Shown: positions 14,303 through 16,500 of the stretch, piece after piece
Layout: the number at the start of each line of letters is the position of its first letter
How positions within the stretch are numbered: position 1 is the stretch's first letter
The notes under the pieces: model-generated
What the model saw: the letters and a program-made list of their open reading frames with translations, nothing else
Databases searched by the model: none
What the model was told of the DNA's origin: nothing
Made by a program: the position numbers and the translations under genes
Assembly: GCA_900321525.1 (NCBI GenBank)
Contig: ONWL01000036.1
Coordinates: 1 to 16,500, forward strand
Reading direction: 5' to 3'
Origin: an uncultured Eubacteriales bacterium
Lineage (GTDB): Bacteria > Bacillota > Clostridia > Lachnospirales > Lachnospiraceae
DNA length: 16,500 nucleotides

Positions 14303-15121
14303 ATGGGAAGATATTTGCTGTGTGAGACAAAGACCAGAAAACCCTATGTGATTCGGGAACTGGGATTGCGTTTGTATTCTCCTGAAGAATTGTGCTATTA
14401 TATTGATCAAAATCTTGCCATTCTGGATGCAGACTTTTTGTGTGAAGAGTTGTACAGCTATATCAGTGAGGAATGTCATATGCCGGAAACTGCCCGCAAA
14501 ATGCGTCAGACGGCAAAACAAGGGAAGAATGCATTGGATGCATTGTATTTGTTTTTAAAAAATGTCTGCTATTATAATGACACGGAATGTAACTTGTTTT
14601 TGCAAAAGTTGCGAAAAAGAGAAAAGATGCCTCCTCAACAGATTCACTTGCGGAAGGCTGAACTGTTCATTGAAAAAGGCAGATATGAGGAAGCATTGAA
14701 ACAATATGAGCAGGTGCTGCGGGATCGACCCGCGCATACGAAGGATGCTCGTTTTTATACCGAGTTGTATGACCGGGCAGGGTGTGTGGCCATGCAGATG
14801 GGACAGTTTTACAGGGCATTACAGCTGTTTCAGGAAGGATGGCGTTTTTCTGCCAATGAGGAATTGGGAAGGAAGCTGTGCTATGCCTGCTTTCTGGCAG
14901 AGGAGGAACCGAAGGAGCAGGAGGAACGACTGCCTCAGACCTTGATAGCAGGTTGCCTAAAAGAATATGAACAACTGGTAGAGGAAGCAGTCAAACAGGT
15001 AGGAGAAGGGCCGGTTTCTATGGTCATGACTGCTAGTTTTCAGGGCCGGAAGGATGAAGCAGAACGGTATTTTTACGAGAAAAAGTGCAAATATAGACAG
15101 ATGGCAGAAAAGGAATTGTAA
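14303..15121 (+). CDS. TPR-containing protein, third gene of the DUF5716/DUF5717 cluster
   Basis: The 272-residue protein starts at ATG 14303 with AAAGGAG five to six nt upstream. Residues 1-105 are an unrecognised helical region beginning MGRYLLCETKTRKPYVIREL and containing YSPEELCYYIDQNLAILD. Residues about 115-205 carry TPR-like helix pairs: AELFIEKGRYEEALKQYEQV and AGCVAMQMGQFYRALQLFQE. The C-terminal part is charged and helical and ends in KKCKYRQMAEKEL. There is no signal peptide, so it is probably cytoplasmic. TPR domains bind peptides or helical partners, so a scaffold or adaptor role to the two preceding proteins is a fair inference. No terminator is seen after it. Confidence 0.72.
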   Translation: MGRYLLCETKTRKPYVIRELGLRLYSPEELCYYIDQNLAILDADFLCEELYSYISEECHMPETARKMRQTAKQGKNALDALYLFLKNVCYYNDTECNLFLQKLRKREKMPPQQIHLRKAELFIEKGRYEEALKQYEQVLRDRPAHTKDARFYTELYDRAGCVAMQMGQFYRALQLFQEGWRFSANEELGRKLCYACFLAEEEPKEQEERLPQTLIAGCLKEYEQLVEEAVKQVGEGPVSMVMTASFQGRKDEAERYFYEKKCKYRQMAEKEL

Positions 15122-15194
15122 AGCAGTTTTATATGGTTGATAAACAAAATCGTATGGAACTGAAAGAAAAAATAAAAACCGGTGAAAATGGGAC

Positions 15195-15223
15195 TTGACA
15201 AAAAGAGTCATACTGTCTATGAT
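15195..15223 (+). promoter_or_regulatory. Sigma-A promoter of valS
   Basis: A perfect TTGACA (15195-15200) and TATGAT (15218-15223) are 17 bp apart. Transcription is expected near 15230. The T-box leader follows. Confidence 0.88.
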
Positions 15224-15229
15224 AAAAGC

Positions 15230-15590
15230 AATGACATTGGTTACCTGCTTGGGGATGATTGGATCATTCCGACAGAGTGCTGATGTTACCAATTGATGGC
15301 AGTCAACAGTAATGAGGCAGAGGAGTAGGATCGATAGATGTGTACAGAGAAGGGGTCATGTGCTGAGAGGCTCCACACGGACAGGATTTGAAGGTAGCTG
15401 CTGAACTGAATTTCCGAACGGAACGCAGAGTTGTATGTTCTTATTAAGAGATTCCGGTTAGTCCCCGTTATCGGTCACAAGGGAATCGGAGCATAGAAGT
15501 ATAGCAGAATATCAGGCTCCCGTTCTAAAATGAAGGTGGTACCGTGCATTGATGCGCCCTTTATGGATTTGTTCCATAAAGGGCTTTTTT
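15230..15590 (+). ncRNA. T-box leader controlling valS
   Basis: T-box RNAs bind a cognate uncharged tRNA and then prevent termination. The conserved T-box sequence AAGGTGGTACCGTG is at about 15533-15546; its TGGT can pair with the ACCA end of tRNA-Val. Stem I includes GGAGTAGG (15322-15329), AGAGAAGGGG (15346-15355) and GCTGAGAGG (15362-15370). After TTGAAG the probable specifier GTA (15394-15396) is a valine codon followed by a purine. A further structured piece of about 80 nt (15235-15305) precedes stem I, with ATTGGT/ACCAAT arms around an inner stem. The terminator is at 15556-15590. The downstream gene, valS, agrees with the specifier. Confidence 0.93.
15556..15590 (+). terminator. T-box regulated terminator before valS
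   Basis: Arms GCCCTTTATGGA (15556-15567) and TCCATAAAGGGC (15573-15584) form a perfect 12-bp stem with a 5-nt loop, followed by six T residues. It forms when tRNA-Val is charged. Confidence 0.92.
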
Positions 15591-15696
15591 GTGTAATAGG
15601 AATTTCCGAGCATACAAAAAGTGTTCTGAACAGGATGAAAATCTAGGAAATGCAATTGCTACCATCACCTTGTCAAACAAAATCAGGAGGGTAAAG

Positions 15697-16500
15697 ATGA
15701 AAGAACTGGAAAAAACCTATAGTCCGGCGGACATTGAGGACAGATTGTATGAGAAGTGGCTGGAAAAGAAATATTTTCACGCAGAAGTAGACAGAAGCAA
15801 GAAGCCATTTACCATTGTGATGCCTCCGCCAAATGTAACAGGTCAGCTGCATATGGGTCATGCACTGGACAATACCATGCAGGATATTCTGTGCCGTTAT
15901 AAGAGAATGCAGGGATACAATGTGCTTTGGCAGCCTGGTACAGACCATGCGGCCATTGCAACGGAAGTCAAGGTCATTGACAAGCTGAAAAAAGAAGGCA
16001 TTGACAAAAATGACATTGGCAGAGAGAAGTTTTTGGAACATGCATGGGAGTGGAAGAAAGAGTACGGTGGACGGATCATCAATCAGTTGAAGAAATTAGG
16101 CTCTTCTGCTGACTGGGAAAGAGAACGTTTTACCATGGATGAAGGATGTTCCAAGGCTGTGGAAGAAGTGTTTATCCGCTTGTATGAAAAAGGATGGATC
16201 TACAAAGGGTCCCGTATCGTCAACTGGTGTCCGGTTTGTAAGACTTCCATTTCTGATGCAGAGGTAGAGCATACCGAGCAGGCAGGTCATTTCTGGCACA
16301 TCAAATACCCCATCGTAGGGGAGGAAGGCAGATTTGTAGAAATTGCCACCACCAGACCGGAAACCATGTTGGGCGATACCGCAGTGGCAGTTAATCCGGA
16401 GGATGAACGGTACCAGGACATCATTGGCAAGATGCTGCTCCTTCCACTGGTGAACAAAGAGATTCCGGTGATCGCAGATCCCTATGTAGACAAGGAGTTT
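15697..16500 (+). CDS. valS: Valine--tRNA ligase, N-terminal part (runs off the window)
   Basis: ValRS attaches valine to tRNA-Val and edits mischarged threonine. The visible 268 residues begin MKELEKTYSPADIEDRLYEK. They include PPPNVTGQLHMGHALD with the class I HIGH-type motif HMGH (52-55), the PGTDHAAIATE block, GSSADWERERFTMDEG, the NWCPVC pair and the start of the editing (CP1) domain with ATTRPETMLGDTAVAVNP (from about residue 217). ATG 15697 has a perfect AGGAGG six nt upstream. The gene is open to the last base. It lies 106 nt after the T-box terminator, so its expression depends on tRNA-Val charging. Confidence 0.97.
   Translation, partial: MKELEKTYSPADIEDRLYEKWLEKKYFHAEVDRSKKPFTIVMPPPNVTGQLHMGHALDNTMQDILCRYKRMQGYNVLWQPGTDHAAIATEVKVIDKLKKEGIDKNDIGREKFLEHAWEWKKEYGGRIINQLKKLGSSADWERERFTMDEGCSKAVEEVFIRLYEKGWIYKGSRIVNWCPVCKTSISDAEVEHTEQAGHFWHIKYPIVGEEGRFVEIATTRPETMLGDTAVAVNPEDERYQDIIGKMLLLPLVNKEIPVIADPYVDKEF

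Noticed and set aside
1..16500. CRISPR array, tRNA or rRNA genes
   Set aside because: I looked for regularly spaced direct repeats, tRNA-like cloverleaf ends and rRNA blocks and saw none. The only clear structured RNA class is the T-box.

Overview
The window looks like a chromosome segment of a spore-forming member of the Clostridia, most likely a Lachnospiraceae-type gut Firmicute. The grounds are germination protease (gpr) and spoIIP in tandem, strong AGGAGG-type ribosome binding sites, a valine T-box leader before valS, sigma-A promoters with near-consensus hexamers, moderate GC content, and a DUF5717/DUF5716-type gene pair that I associate with Lachnospiraceae from memory. Species cannot be named from this.

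Layout. Positions 1-150 are AT-rich and carry the tail of an unrelated reading frame. Recognisable comEC sequence begins abruptly near 165, so comEC is present only as its C-terminal part. Positions 165-5601 are a conserved housekeeping and sporulation block: comEC (3' part), holA, convergent rpsT on the minus strand, gpr, spoIIP. Positions 5602-8130 look accessory: a repeat-bearing intergenic region, a minus-strand XRE regulator, a divergent small HTH gene followed by a lone DUF4007-like gene, and about 500 bp of relic and hairpin-rich DNA. Positions 7986-15121 appear to be one transcription unit: a strong promoter, a structured leader, a GH13 alpha-amylase lipoprotein, a 1063-residue DUF5717-like protein, a DUF5716-like protein with an Hsp70/actin-type layout, and a TPR-type protein. 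Positions 15195-16500 hold a consensus promoter, a complete T-box leader with a probable GTA valine specifier, and the first 268 codons of valS.

How the genes work together. comEC and holA overlap closely in spacing and were probably one operon; a bidirectional terminator separates holA from the opposing rpsT. gpr and spoIIP are adjacent sporulation genes, for spore-protein degradation at germination and for engulfment peptidoglycan hydrolysis. The two HTH genes are transcribed from back-to-back promoters 40 bp apart and probably control themselves and the DUF4007-like gene. The amylase plus DUF5717/DUF5716/TPR cluster is the best candidate for an undescribed system: an Hsp70-like protein with degenerate nucleotide-site motifs, a large helical partner with an N-terminal beta domain, and a TPR protein, all apparently cytoplasmic and co-transcribed with one exported glycosidase. 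valS is expected to respond to uncharged tRNA-Val.
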